Assembly: GCA_007123575.1 (NCBI GenBank)
Contig: SKKV01000123.1
Location: 1-46,990 of the forward strand
Reading direction: 5' to 3'
Source of the DNA: Wenzhouxiangella sp.
Lineage (GTDB): Bacteria; Pseudomonadota; Gammaproteobacteria; Xanthomonadales; Wenzhouxiangellaceae
Length of the DNA: 46,990 nt
In this document: positions 1 to 8,781 of the stretch, piece after piece
Numbering within the stretch: position 1 is the first letter of the stretch
Layout: the number at the start of each line of letters is the position of its first letter
Position numbers and translations under genes: made by a program
The notes under the pieces: generated by a model
Told to the model about the DNA's origin: nothing
The model's input: only the letters and a program-made list of their open reading frames with translations
The model's database searches: none

Positions 1-356
1 AACTGGCTCGGTTGGGCTTTGAACTGACCTTGGCCGGTCCGGAAGCGGTGACTGTGCGTGCCGTTCCCAGCCTGCTGGCGCGGGCAGACAGTCTGGGTCT
101 AGTGCGCGATGTCTTGTCTGACTTGGTTGAACTCGGCGATAGCGCGCGAATCGAGTCGGCAGTCGACGAGTTGCTGTCGACCATGGCCTGCCACGGCTCG
201 GTGCGAGCCAACCGGCGCCTGAATATCGAGGAAATGAACGCACTACTGCGTGATATGGAGCGCACCGAGCGCAGTGATCAGTGCAACCACGGTCGCCCGA
301 CGTGGGTCGAGCTGGACACGAAGTCGCTGGATCGGTTGTTCCTGCGTGGCCAGTGA
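1..356 (+). CDS. mutL: DNA mismatch repair protein MutL, C-terminal fragment
   Basis: This is the last 117 or so codons of a gene that begins left of the window; the frame is open from base 3. The end carries the signature of the MutL C-terminal dimerisation domain: the ACHGSVRANRRL stretch, then EMNALLRDME and QCNHGRPTW shortly before the stop. MutL links MutS mismatch recognition to strand incision. The position directly before miaA-hfq-hflX is the conserved gammaproteobacterial order. The stop codon lies inside the start of miaA (about 11 bases of overlap), which suggests coupled translation. The ATPase domain is outside the window, so I cannot judge whether the gene is intact. Confidence 0.95.
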   Translation, partial: LARLGFELTLAGPEAVTVRAVPSLLARADSLGLVRDVLSDLVELGDSARIESAVDELLSTMACHGSVRANRRLNIEEMNALLRDMERTERSDQCNHGRPTWVELDTKSLDRLFLRGQ

Positions 357-1326
357 TGACGGCGCCAGCCGGCCCCTGCCACCCGCCGTTCTTCTGGCCG
401 GCCCGACAGCGGCTGGCAAGACGGACCTTGTTATGGCACTGGCCGACCGGCTGCCGGTCAGCCTGATCAGTGTGGATTCCGCCCAGGTCTACCGCGGCAT
501 GGATATCGGCTCGGCCAAGCCCGACGCCGCCACCCTGGCAAGGTACCCGCACGCGCTGATCGACCTGCGCGATCCGGAACAGACCTATTCGGCGGCTGAT
601 TTTGCCAGCGACGCCGAGGCTGCGATGCGCCAGGCCTGGTCCGCCGGCCTGCTGCCGCTGCTGGTCGGGGGTACCATGATGTACTTCAGGTCGCTGCTGT
701 ACGGGCTGGACCGCCTGCCGGCGGCCGACCTGGCTTTTCGGCGGGCTCTGACTGAGCGTGCCGAGCAGGCTGGTTGGATGGCGATCCACCAGGAGCTTGC
801 CCGAATCGACCCGTTGTCGGCGGCGCGGATCAGGCCCTCAGACGCGCAGCGCATTCAGCGCGCGTTGGAAATCCATCAACTGACCGGTCAGGTCCCCAGC
901 GCGCAGCGCCAGGTCAAGCCAACGCCCCGATTTGCCTCGTTGAGACTTGTAGTGACGCCGTCCGATCGCCATATCCTGCATGAACGCATTGCTGACCGCC
1001 TGGATGGCATGATTACAGCAGGGTTTTTGGATGAGGTTCGGTGCTTGCGAGAGAGGCCAGGCCTTGATCCGGCGACGGCGTCGATGAAAAGTGTAGGCTA
1101 TCGTCAGGCTTGGCAATATCTGGACGGTGCTGTCTGCGAGCGGGAATTTCGGCAGCGGGCGCGGGCAGCCACTCGACAGCTTGCCAAGCGGCAGCTGACG
1201 GCATTACGGCAGTTTACCGATAGCCTCTGGTATGATCCGGCCCGAAGACGTACCATTGACTGGATTTTCAGGCAAGTAGAGGGTTTTTTTGACAGATCGC
1301 AGGACAGCCCGCCCAATGACAAGTAA
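346..1326 (+). CDS. miaA: tRNA dimethylallyltransferase MiaA
   Basis: MiaA transfers a dimethylallyl group to N6 of A37 in tRNAs that read codons starting with U, the first step of ms2i6A formation. The P-loop GPTAAGKT is near residues 19-26, followed by DSAQVYRGMDIGSAKP, the family's substrate-binding segment; later VGGTMMYFRSLLYG and DAQRIQRALE are also family motifs. I chose the GTG at 346, which gives 326 residues, close to the usual 310-320, with a short leader before the P-loop. The frame is open further upstream, but those codons lie in mutL and look non-coding. No good Shine-Dalgarno sequence precedes the GTG, so translation is probably coupled to mutL. Confidence 0.95.
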   Translation: MASDDGASRPLPPAVLLAGPTAAGKTDLVMALADRLPVSLISVDSAQVYRGMDIGSAKPDAATLARYPHALIDLRDPEQTYSAADFASDAEAAMRQAWSAGLLPLLVGGTMMYFRSLLYGLDRLPAADLAFRRALTERAEQAGWMAIHQELARIDPLSAARIRPSDAQRIQRALEIHQLTGQVPSAQRQVKPTPRFASLRLVVTPSDRHILHERIADRLDGMITAGFLDEVRCLRERPGLDPATASMKSVGYRQAWQYLDGAVCEREFRQRARAATRQLAKRQLTALRQFTDSLWYDPARRRTIDWIFRQVEGFFDRSQDSPPNDK

Positions 1327-1417
1327 GCAAACTTGGCCGCGGCTGCCTGGTGAAATCTAGAAGACGCTCAGGCGACCCAAGTAAAAACAACGACATAGAA
1401 CTTAAAGGAGCGACAAG

Positions 1418-1657
1418 ATGTCCAAGGGTCAATCGCTGCAGGATCCGTTTTTGAACGCGCTGCGCAGAGAGCGTGTGCCAGTGGCCATTTACCTGGTCAA
1501 CGGCATCAAGCTGCAGGGGCAAATCGAATCATTCGATAATTTCGTCGTGTTGCTGAAAAATTCTGTCAGTCAAATGATATACAAGCATGCCATCTCTACC
1601 GTCGTGCCGTCCCGAAACGTGCGCTTTGGTGATGATGAGGAGGGTCAGGACTCCTGA
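1418..1657 (+). CDS. hfq: RNA chaperone Hfq
   Basis: Hfq is the hexameric Sm-like chaperone that pairs small RNAs with mRNAs. At 79 residues it is compact: the conserved start SLQDPFLNALRRERVPV, the Sm1 region with YLVNGIKLQG, and the Sm2 motif YKHAISTVVPSR are all present, followed by a short acidic tail (about 9 residues, DDEEGQDS) instead of the long flexible tail of E. coli Hfq. A strong ribosome site (AAAGGAG) sits 8 bases before the ATG. The 91-base gap after miaA could hold an hfq promoter; I see only a weak TTGGCC-17-TCTAGA candidate at 1333-1361. The stop overlaps the inferred hflX start. Confidence 0.97.
   Translation: MSKGQSLQDPFLNALRRERVPVAIYLVNGIKLQGQIESFDNFVVLLKNSVSQMIYKHAISTVVPSRNVRFGDDEEGQDS
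1637..1656 (+). promoter_or_regulatory. Ribosome binding site and CTG start candidate of hflX
   Basis: A near-perfect Shine-Dalgarno sequence, GAGGAGGGT, lies at 1637-1645 within the last codons of hfq. It is followed 10 bases later by CTG at 1654-1656, which overlaps the hfq TGA as CTGA. The hflX frame has no ATG, GTG or TTG between the upstream stop codons (1633-1638) and 1765. This site is therefore the best explanation of how the conserved HflX N-terminus is translated. Confidence 0.6.
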
Positions 1658-2961
1658 TCGAGCAGGCGCCTCCCGAGCGGCCGGCCAGCGCCAACCGCAC
1701 CCTGCTGCTGCATCCGGTCATTGATTTAGCCGATGATCAGGACTCGCGCGAGGAGTTTCGGCGCTTGGCAGAGTCGGCTGGCCTGGCAGTGGTCGCCGAA
1801 CTGCTTGCGCCCCGCGACCGGCCGGATCCACGTTACTTCGTCGGTGGCGGCAAAGTTGAGGAAACCGCAGCCGCAGTCACGGACAGCGAAATTGATCTGG
1901 TATTGGTCAACGGACGTTTGAGCCCTGTTCAGGAACGTAACCTGGCTCGGCGCCTGAAGTGCAACGTGCTCGATCGCACCACCTTGATCCTTGATATATT
2001 CGCTCAGCGCGCGCGTTCTCATGAAGGCAAACTGCAGGTCGAGCTGGCCCAGCTGCGGCACCTGTCGACGCGTCTGGTCCGGGGCTGGACCCACCTCGAG
2101 CGTCAGCGCGGCGGTATTGGTCTGCGCGGGCCGGGGGAAACCCAGCTCGAGACTGATCGCCGCCTTTTGGGCGATCGTATCCGGCAGTTGACCGCCCGCC
2201 TGGCCAAGGTCGAGCAACGCCGCGCCCAGGGGCGGCGAGCGCGCAGCCGCGGCGATGTGCCGCTGGTCGCCCTGGTTGGCTATACGAATGCCGGCAAGTC
2301 GACCTTGTTCAATCGGCTTACCGAGGCCCAGGTCATGGCCAGGGACCAGCTGTTCGCGACCCTGGATCCGACCGTGCGGCGGATCGAGAATTTGGCTGGT
2401 GGCACGGTGCTGATGAGCGACACGGTGGGTTTCATTCGCGATCTGCCGCACGAACTGATCGCCGCGTTCCGGGCCACACTGGAAGAAACACTGGCCGCCA
2501 GTCTGGTCGTGCACGTCATTGATGGTTCGGACCCGGACCGCGGTCGGCATATGGCGGTGGTGGAAGATGTGCTGGAAGACATCGGTGCTGGTGAGTTGCC
2601 GCGACTGAAGGTCTTCAACAAGGTGGATGCCACCGACAACGCGCCTGGTGTGGAGCGCGACGAAAGCGGCGAAGCGGTTTCGGCCTGGGTTTCCGCGGTT
2701 AGTGGCGAGGGCCTGGATGTGTTGATGCGCGCGATTGAAGAGCGTGTTGGCGAAGGTCGCATTCGGCGTCGTATTCACGTGCCCGCCAGGGGTCAGCGCC
2801 TGCGCGCAAGGCTGTTCGAGCTTGGCGTGGTGCGCGAGGAAACCAGCGATGATGCCGGTGGCTGTCACCTGGATGTTGATCTTGACCAGCGTGATGCGCG
2901 CACATTGACACGCCTTGACGGTCTGGATGGCAAACTGGCCCGGCAACTGCTGTTAAACTAA
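1654..2961 (+). CDS. hflX: Ribosome-splitting GTPase HflX
   Basis: HflX is a GTPase that binds stalled or heat-damaged 70S ribosomes and separates the subunits. The N-terminal domain contains DPRYFVGGGKVEE and a segment ending RTTLILDIFAQRA, followed by the glycine-rich linker GGIGLRGPGETQLE. The G domain starts with the P-loop VALVGYTNAGKSTLFN, then DTVGFIRDLPHELI (G3) and FNKVD (G4). The first standard start codon is a TTG at 1765, but the 37 codons before it encode a typical HflX beginning (RTLLLHPVIDL...EEFRRLAE). With CTG 1654 the protein has 435 residues, close to E. coli's 426. A start at 1765 would remove the first strand of the N-terminal domain. Confidence 0.93.
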   Translation: MIEQAPPERPASANRTLLLHPVIDLADDQDSREEFRRLAESAGLAVVAELLAPRDRPDPRYFVGGGKVEETAAAVTDSEIDLVLVNGRLSPVQERNLARRLKCNVLDRTTLILDIFAQRARSHEGKLQVELAQLRHLSTRLVRGWTHLERQRGGIGLRGPGETQLETDRRLLGDRIRQLTARLAKVEQRRAQGRRARSRGDVPLVALVGYTNAGKSTLFNRLTEAQVMARDQLFATLDPTVRRIENLAGGTVLMSDTVGFIRDLPHELIAAFRATLEETLAASLVVHVIDGSDPDRGRHMAVVEDVLEDIGAGELPRLKVFNKVDATDNAPGVERDESGEAVSAWVSAVSGEGLDVLMRAIEERVGEGRIRRRIHVPARGQRLRARLFELGVVREETSDDAGGCHLDVDLDQRDARTLTRLDGLDGKLARQLLLN

Positions 2962-3072
2962 GCGGCTGCATTCTGGTCCTACCGAGACCCTTCAATACTC
3001 AAGGCCGCCCCATGGACCGGCCGCAAATGCCCCCTGAGAAAATTGTGACTAGCAGATTACACGGAGATATCG

Positions 3073-4236
3073 ATGCCCTGGAATGAACCTGGACGCGGAA
3101 GTGGTGGCGGTGGTGGTGACCGCGATCCGTGGAAAGGCGGCAATGGACAGCAGCCGCCTGACCTTGAAGAGGTATTTGCCAACGTACAGCGTCGCCTGAA
3201 GAAAATCATGGGCGGTGGTGGCGACAGCGGCAAAGGCGGTGGTTCGGCCAGCGGCGGGCCGTCGTTTGCGGGCCTGCTGATTCTGGTTGGCGTGCTCGCT
3301 GCCATCTGGATCGCCTGGAACTCCATTCACATCATCGACGAATCCGAGCGTGGCGTGGTCCTGCGCTTCGGCGAGTACACGCGCACGCTGACTCCGGGTT
3401 TCAATCTGACTCTGCCGCGGCCCATTGAGGAAGTCCTCAAGGTCAACGTCAGCCAGGTTCGATCGCTGGAAAATGCCAGCCGTATGTTGACCGGCGATGA
3501 AAATCTCATCGATCTGGGTTTTGCCGTCCAGTACCGAGTCATCGAGCCGGAAAAATTCCTGTTCAACGTTCAGGTGCCGGAGGAGTCGTTGGGCCATGCC
3601 GCCGACAGTGCGATGCGAGAGATCGTCGGAACCAACAATATGGATTTCATCCTTGAAATTGGTCGTGGTCAGATCGCGCTGGACGCACAGGCACTGTTGA
3701 TCGAGATCATCGACCGTTATGACTCCGGTATCGAGATCCTGTCGTTCAACCTGCAGGAAGTGCGTCCGCCAGCCCAGGTTCGTTCGGCGTTCGATGACGT
3801 GGTTCGCGCTCGCGAAGACCAGATTCGATTCGCCAACGAAGCCCAGGCCTATGCCAACCAGGAAATTCCGGAAGCGCGCGGTCGTGCGGCTCGGATCCTG
3901 GAAGAAGCCCAAGCCTATCGGGAATCCATCATCGCCCAGGCTACTGGTGAAGCCGATCGCTTCTCTGCCATTCTCGAGCAATACACGCTGGCTCCGGAAG
4001 TCACCCGCGAGCGTATCTTCCTGGAGACGCTGGAGACGGTGTATGGTCGCTCCGCCAAGATCCTGATGGATGTGTCGGACAGCAACAACATGTTCTACTT
4101 GCCGCTTGACGGCATGGGCAGCGGTGGTCGCGCGCAGGCGATGCCACCGCCGCCGGCGCCGTTGATGGCACCGTCCGAGCAAAGCCGCATGTCCCCGACT
4201 GATCCCAGGGCCCGCCGTGGCCGGGAGGCGCGTTAA
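3073..4236 (+). CDS. hflK: FtsH protease modulator HflK
   Basis: HflK forms, with HflC, the periplasm-exposed ring that encloses and restrains the membrane protease FtsH. The 387-residue protein has a glycine-rich cytoplasmic leader (GSGGGGGD near residue 10, a second glycine run near 47-62), a single membrane segment about residues 63-81 (FAGLLILVGVLAAIWIAW), then a band 7/SPFH domain starting at IIDESERGVVLRFGEY. The C-terminal tail is rich in proline and alanine, as usual. The ribosome site ACGGAG lies 9 bases before the ATG. The 111-base gap after hflX may hold a promoter, but none is convincing. hflC follows two bases after the stop. Confidence 0.96.
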   Translation: MPWNEPGRGSGGGGGDRDPWKGGNGQQPPDLEEVFANVQRRLKKIMGGGGDSGKGGGSASGGPSFAGLLILVGVLAAIWIAWNSIHIIDESERGVVLRFGEYTRTLTPGFNLTLPRPIEEVLKVNVSQVRSLENASRMLTGDENLIDLGFAVQYRVIEPEKFLFNVQVPEESLGHAADSAMREIVGTNNMDFILEIGRGQIALDAQALLIEIIDRYDSGIEILSFNLQEVRPPAQVRSAFDDVVRAREDQIRFANEAQAYANQEIPEARGRAARILEEAQAYRESIIAQATGEADRFSAILEQYTLAPEVTRERIFLETLETVYGRSAKILMDVSDSNNMFYLPLDGMGSGGRAQAMPPPPAPLMAPSEQSRMSPTDPRARRGREAR

Positions 4237-4238
4237 TC

Positions 4239-5102
4239 ATGAGACTGTTTATTCCAATCATTATCGTTGTTGCCCTGATCATCGGGCTTAACAGCATTTT
4301 CGTGGTCAAGGAAACGGAGTTTGCGATCAAGTTCCGCCTCGGTGAGGTGGTTCGCGCCGACTACGAGCCCGGTCTGCATTTGAAGATGCCGTTCATCAAC
4401 AACGTGCGCAAACTGGACCGGCGCATCATCACCCTGGACATGCGTCCGGAGCAGATGAATACCGCCGAGCAGAAGTTCGTCGAGGTGGACTATTACGTCA
4501 AGTGGCGGATAACCAACCCGCGTGATTTCTACGTTGCCACGCAAGGTGGGGACATGATCTTCACCCGCGCGCGGCTGGGTCAGCTCATTCGGAACGATTT
4601 GCGTGACGAATTTGCTCAACGCACGCTCAGCGAGGTTGTGTCCGAGCAGCGCCGGGAGATGATGGAAGAGCTGGTGATCCGGGCCGACCGCCGCTTCCAG
4701 GATTTCGGTATTGACGTCATCGACGTGCGGATCAAGAAAATCGAGCTGACCGATGAGGTCTTGAACTCGGTATTCGAGCGGATGGAAACCCAGCGTACCG
4801 AGTTTGCCAACGAGCTGCGTTCGCTGGGTCGCGAGCGTTCCGAGCGGATTCGCGCAGACGCCGATCGCCAGGTCCGCGTTCTGCTGGCCGATGCCGAGCG
4901 AGATGCGCAGCGTTTGCGCGGTGATGGCGATGCCCAGGCGATCGAGATTTACGCCGAGGCATTCAACCGCGATCGTGAGTTCTTTTCGTTCTGGCGAAGC
5001 ATGAATGCCTACGAAGCCAGTTTCGGTACCGAGAGCGACATCATGCTGATGGATACCCGGTCCGAGTTCTTCCGCTTCTTTGACCAGATGCGCACCGAAT
5101 AG
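4239..5102 (+). CDS. hflC: FtsH protease modulator HflC
   Basis: HflC is the partner of HflK in the FtsH-HflKC membrane complex. It starts with a membrane anchor (about residues 3-21, LFIPIIIVVALIIGLNSIF), followed directly by the SPFH domain (FVVKETEFAIKFRLGEV) and a long charged helix with RIRADADRQVRVLLADAE. The 287-residue length is slightly below the 334 of E. coli. Placement two bases after hflK means both are made from one message in matched amounts. Confidence 0.96.
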   Translation: MRLFIPIIIVVALIIGLNSIFVVKETEFAIKFRLGEVVRADYEPGLHLKMPFINNVRKLDRRIITLDMRPEQMNTAEQKFVEVDYYVKWRITNPRDFYVATQGGDMIFTRARLGQLIRNDLRDEFAQRTLSEVVSEQRREMMEELVIRADRRFQDFGIDVIDVRIKKIELTDEVLNSVFERMETQRTEFANELRSLGRERSERIRADADRQVRVLLADAERDAQRLRGDGDAQAIEIYAEAFNRDREFFSFWRSMNAYEASFGTESDIMLMDTRSEFFRFFDQMRTE

Positions 5103-5118
5103 GAATCGGTAGGGAGCC

Positions 5119-6402
5119 ATGTCCAAGTCAGTGGTGATCCTCGGCACCCAGTGGGGTGACGAGGGCAAGGGCAAGATCGTTGATTTGCTCGCTCACGATG
5201 TCGATGCCGTGGTGCGCTACCAGGGTGGCCACAACGCTGGCCACACCTTGGTGATCGACGGCAAAAAGACAGTCCTGCATGTCATTCCTTCCGGCGTGAT
5301 GACGCCGCGCGCCCGCTGCCTGATCGGCAATGGGGTCGTGGTTTCGCCGAGCAATCTTTTGAAGGAAATCGAAGGGCTGGAAGCCCGCGGTCTGGACGTG
5401 CGTCCGCGCCTGGGTCTGTCGCCGGCCTGTCCAGTGATCCTGGCTTGCCATGAAGCGCTGGACAAGGCGCGCGAGATTGCCCGCGGTAAGCGGGCCATCG
5501 GTACCACCGGGCGTGGTATCGGCCCGGCCTACGAAGACAAGGTATCTCGCCACGGCCTGCGCCTGGCTGACCTGGCCGACCCGCAGCGCCTCGCTGACAA
5601 GCTCGACGCGGTAGTGGATTACCATAATTTCCTGCTGACCAACTACTACAACGCCGAGGCGGTGGACGGCCAGGCCCTGGCCGATGATGCGGCCCGCTTT
5701 GGCGAAATTCTCAAGCCCATGTTCACCGACGTCACCGGTGACTTGCACGAGCTTAGAGCCCGCGGCGACAAGATCCTGTTTGAAGGTGCCCAAGGCAGTC
5801 TGCTGGATATTGATCACGGCACCTACCCGTTTGTGACTTCCTCGAATACGACGGTCGGTGGCGTGTTGACGGGCGCTGGCGTGGGGCCGCGCGATATTGA
5901 CTATGTGCTAGGTATTACCAAGGCTTACACCACCCGTGTCGGTGGTGGTCCTTTCCCGACCGAGCTCGGCGACGATGCCGGTCGTCTCATGGCCGAGCGC
6001 GGTGTTGAGTTTGGCGCCACCACTGGGCGACCGCGCCGCTGTGGCTGGCTGGATGCCGTGGCCATGCGGCGCATGGTCAAGGTCAATGGAGTGACCGGTC
6101 TGTGCATCACCAAGCTCGACGTGCTCGATTCATTTCCCGAGGTCAAAGTGTGCGTTGACTACGAGGGCGTGGGCGCGTTCCCGGTGGGTGCTGAAGAGTG
6201 GGCCAGCGTGCGCCCGGTCTATGAAACGCTGCCGGGCTGGTCGGGCACCACCCAGGGTCTGACCGACGCCTCAGAGCTCCCTGCCGGCGCGCGCGCTTAC
6301 CTGGATCGCATCGCCAAGCTGATCGACGCACCGGTGCACATGCTTTCCACCGGCCCCGAGCGCGACGCCAACGTCATCTTCCAACATCCATTCGGCGGCT
6401 GA
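5119..6402 (+). CDS. purA: Adenylosuccinate synthetase
   Basis: PurA couples IMP and aspartate, with GTP hydrolysis, to adenylosuccinate, the committed step to AMP. The GTP-binding loop GDEGKGK is at residues 13-19 with catalytic Asp14; GGHNAGHT carries the catalytic His near 42; TTGRGIGPAYEDK and the GAQGSLLDIDHGTYPFVTSSNT segment are the IMP/GTP-binding signatures. At 427 residues it matches the family (about 430). A GGGAG ribosome site precedes the ATG. The hflKC-purA linkage is the standard gammaproteobacterial arrangement and ends the first block. Confidence 0.98.
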   Translation: MSKSVVILGTQWGDEGKGKIVDLLAHDVDAVVRYQGGHNAGHTLVIDGKKTVLHVIPSGVMTPRARCLIGNGVVVSPSNLLKEIEGLEARGLDVRPRLGLSPACPVILACHEALDKAREIARGKRAIGTTGRGIGPAYEDKVSRHGLRLADLADPQRLADKLDAVVDYHNFLLTNYYNAEAVDGQALADDAARFGEILKPMFTDVTGDLHELRARGDKILFEGAQGSLLDIDHGTYPFVTSSNTTVGGVLTGAGVGPRDIDYVLGITKAYTTRVGGGPFPTELGDDAGRLMAERGVEFGATTGRPRRCGWLDAVAMRRMVKVNGVTGLCITKLDVLDSFPEVKVCVDYEGVGAFPVGAEEWASVRPVYETLPGWSGTTQGLTDASELPAGARAYLDRIAKLIDAPVHMLSTGPERDANVIFQHPFGG

Positions 6403-6430
6403 AGAGCCCACCCGAACGCGGAGCCATGCA

Positions 6431-7705
6431 ATGCTAGACCCGCAAAGCCTGAGACACGACCTGGAAGCCGTTGCTGCCGGCCTGGCCCGGCGCGGCTATC
6501 ACCTCGATACCGAAAGTTACGCCGCCATCGAGGCGCGCCGCAAGACCTTGCAGGTGCATACCGAGGAGTTGCAGAACCAGCGCAACGTCAGTTCCAAATC
6601 GATTGGTCAGGCCAAGGCCCGAGGTGAAGATATCGAGCCGCTGCTGGCCGAAGTTGCTCGTTTGGGCGATGACCTCAAGGCGGCCAAGGACGAGCTGGAC
6701 GCGATCCGTCATCAGCTTGAGCAGTTGTTCCTCGATATGCCGAACCTGCCGGATACGGTCGTGCCCGACGGCAAGGACGAGGGCGATAACGCCGAAGTGC
6801 GTCGATGGGGCGAGCCGCCGGCGCTGGACTTCGAGCCGCGCGACCACGTTGCATTGGGCGAGCGCTTGGGTGGCCTGGATTTCGAAACCGCAGCGACCCT
6901 ATCCGGTAGCCGTTTTGCCGTCCTCGGTGGCCAGCTTGCCCGCCTGCACCGGGCGCTGGCCCAGTTCATGCTGGACCAGCACACGGCCGAGCATGGCTAC
7001 CGTGAGATGTATGTGCCCTACCTGGTCCTGGGCGAGGCCATGCAGGGAACCGGCCAGTTGCCGAAATTTGAGGACGATGCCTTCCGGATCGACGACGATC
7101 CAGTTCGTTACCTGATTCCTACTGCTGAAGTGCCGCTGACCAACCTGGTCGCCGGCCAAATCGTCGAGGCCGGCCGGCTGCCGTTGAAGTTCGTCGCCCA
7201 CACGCCCTGTTTCCGGCGTGAAGCCGGCTCGCACGGCAAGGATACGCGCGGCATGATTCGCCAGCATCAGTTTGACAAGGTCGAGCTGGTCCAGATCAGC
7301 TTGCCCGAGGAGTCCGATGCCTGCCTGGAAACCCTGACCGGGCATGCCGAGGCCATCTTGCAGGCGCTCATGCTGCCGTATCGCACCATGCTGTTGTGCG
7401 CCGGTGACATGGGCTTTTCAGCGCGCAAGACCTATGACCTGGAGGTCTGGCTGCCGGGGCAGGGCGCATACAGGGAAATTTCTTCCTGCTCCAACTTTGG
7501 CGATTTCCAGGCGCGGCGTATGCAAGCGCGCTGGCGCAACCCGGAAACCGGCAAGCCGGAGTTGGTGCATACCATCAACGGTTCCGGCCTGGCTGTCGGT
7601 CGCACCCTGATCGCCGTGCTGGAAAACTACCAGCAGCGCGATGGCTCGGTGGTCGTGCCCGAGGTCTTGCGGCCTTACATGAACGGCCTGGAAGCCATCG
7701 CCTGA
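6431..7705 (+). CDS. serS: Seryl-tRNA synthetase
   Basis: SerRS charges tRNA-Ser and selenocysteine tRNA. The first 110 or so residues form the antiparallel coiled-coil arm that grips the long variable arm of tRNA-Ser. Class II catalytic motifs follow: motif 2 in TPCFRREAGSHGKDTRGMIRQH and motif 3 in NGSGLAVGRTLIAVLENYQ near the end. At 424 residues it has normal length. The start ATG lies after GGAGCC at a suitable distance. serC follows after only 8 bases, so serine activation and serine synthesis genes are probably cotranscribed here. Confidence 0.97.
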   Translation: MLDPQSLRHDLEAVAAGLARRGYHLDTESYAAIEARRKTLQVHTEELQNQRNVSSKSIGQAKARGEDIEPLLAEVARLGDDLKAAKDELDAIRHQLEQLFLDMPNLPDTVVPDGKDEGDNAEVRRWGEPPALDFEPRDHVALGERLGGLDFETAATLSGSRFAVLGGQLARLHRALAQFMLDQHTAEHGYREMYVPYLVLGEAMQGTGQLPKFEDDAFRIDDDPVRYLIPTAEVPLTNLVAGQIVEAGRLPLKFVAHTPCFRREAGSHGKDTRGMIRQHQFDKVELVQISLPEESDACLETLTGHAEAILQALMLPYRTMLLCAGDMGFSARKTYDLEVWLPGQGAYREISSCSNFGDFQARRMQARWRNPETGKPELVHTINGSGLAVGRTLIAVLENYQQRDGSVVVPEVLRPYMNGLEAIA

Positions 7706-7713
7706 GCAAGCTG

Positions 7714-8781
7714 GTGACACTGTTCAATTTTTCAGCCGGACCCGCAGCCCTGCCGCGGCCGGTGCGCGAGCGCCTGGCCGAGGCGCTCAAAGCGGATGCC
7801 CAGGGCACGCCCTCGGTAGCCGAGATTTCCCATCGCGGACCGCGCTTTGCCGCCATCGCCGAGGAGCTGATCGCGCGTCTCCGAAGTCTGACCGGCGTTG
7901 GCGAGACGCAAGAAGTGCTTTTGCTGCACGGCGGCGCCAACCTGCAGTTTGCCTGGCTACCGATGAACCTGGCCGCCGGAGGCACGGCCGCGTACGTGCT
8001 TACCGGTCACTGGGGCGAGAAGGCGCTGGCCGAGGCCGAGCGTGCCGGACGGCCCGAAGTCGTTGCCAGCAGCAAAGACGGTGGCTACGTCGACTTGCCG
8101 GCGCTCGGCCCATTGCCAGCTGACTGCGCCTACCTGCACTACACCGGCAATGAAACCATTCACGGTGTCCAGTACATGACGCCGCCTGAGGTCAATGTGC
8201 CGCTGGCCGCGGATCTGTCGTCGGAATTCCTCTCAAGGCCTTATCCTTATTCGGAAATTGACTTTGCCTATGCCGGCGCGCAGAAGAATCTTGGCATTGC
8301 CGGCCTGACTGTGGTCCTGGTACGGCGCGATCTGTTCGAGCGGATTCCCGACGGGCTGCCGAAATACCTGGATTATCGAACCTGGGCCAGTTCCGACTCC
8401 ATGTACAACACGCCCTGCACCCTGGCCTGGTATGTGGCTCTGGAGGTGTTGCGCTGGATCGAGCAGATGGGCGGGCTGGCGGTGCTGGGGGAGCGCAACA
8501 GTGCCAGGGCTGGGTGCCTGTATGCGGCGATCGATAAAAGTGACTTCTGGTCCAACCCGGTTGCTCGGCGCTGTCGCTCGGTGATGAACGTGCCTTTTTT
8601 CCCGGCCGATGAGCGCCTGACCATGCCGGCGGTGGCCGCTGCCGAGGCGGCCGGATTGATGGGGCTGAAAGGCCACCGCGCCCTCGGCGGCCTGCGCGCC
8701 AGCCTGTACAATGCCTTGGACGACGATGCGGTGGAGAACCTGATTGACTTCCTCGGAGAATTCGAGCGCACCCGGGCCTGA
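7714..8781 (+). CDS. serC: Phosphoserine aminotransferase
   Basis: SerC is a PLP enzyme that converts 3-phosphohydroxypyruvate and glutamate to phosphoserine, and also acts in pyridoxine synthesis. The GTG start leads into FNFSAGPAALP, the family signature. The PLP-binding lysine lies in YAGAQKNLGIAG, near residue 190, and the C-terminal GGLRASLYNA motif is present. Length 355 fits the family (about 360). Its last 38 bases also encode the start of pheA. The link serC-pheA-hisC is well known from pseudomonads. Confidence 0.97.
   Translation: MTLFNFSAGPAALPRPVRERLAEALKADAQGTPSVAEISHRGPRFAAIAEELIARLRSLTGVGETQEVLLLHGGANLQFAWLPMNLAAGGTAAYVLTGHWGEKALAEAERAGRPEVVASSKDGGYVDLPALGPLPADCAYLHYTGNETIHGVQYMTPPEVNVPLAADLSSEFLSRPYPYSEIDFAYAGAQKNLGIAGLTVVLVRRDLFERIPDGLPKYLDYRTWASSDSMYNTPCTLAWYVALEVLRWIEQMGGLAVLGERNSARAGCLYAAIDKSDFWSNPVARRCRSVMNVPFFPADERLTMPAVAAAEAAGLMGLKGHRALGGLRASLYNALDDDAVENLIDFLGEFERTRA
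8731..8746 (+). promoter_or_regulatory. Ribosome binding site and TTG start of pheA inside serC
   Basis: GTGGAG at 8731-8736 lies 7 bases before TTG 8744-8746. The alternative start, GTG 8798, has no purine-rich sequence before it. The site lies within the last codons of serC, so ribosomes translating serC would uncover or feed it. Confidence 0.55.

Noticed and set aside
1726..2946. A 406-residue open frame on the - strand opposite hflX
   Set aside because: It mirrors the codon positions of a clear HflX gene; the product is rich in Gln, His, Arg and Ala as expected of an antisense shadow in GC-rich DNA, with no recognisable domain.
3088..3260. GGT/GGC-rich stretch as a DNA tandem repeat
   Set aside because: It encodes the glycine-rich leader normal for HflK; the repeat units are irregular.
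3049..4182. A 377-residue open frame on the - strand opposite hflK
   Set aside because: It begins in the reverse of the hflK tail and has no ribosome site or recognisable motif; hflK is clear.
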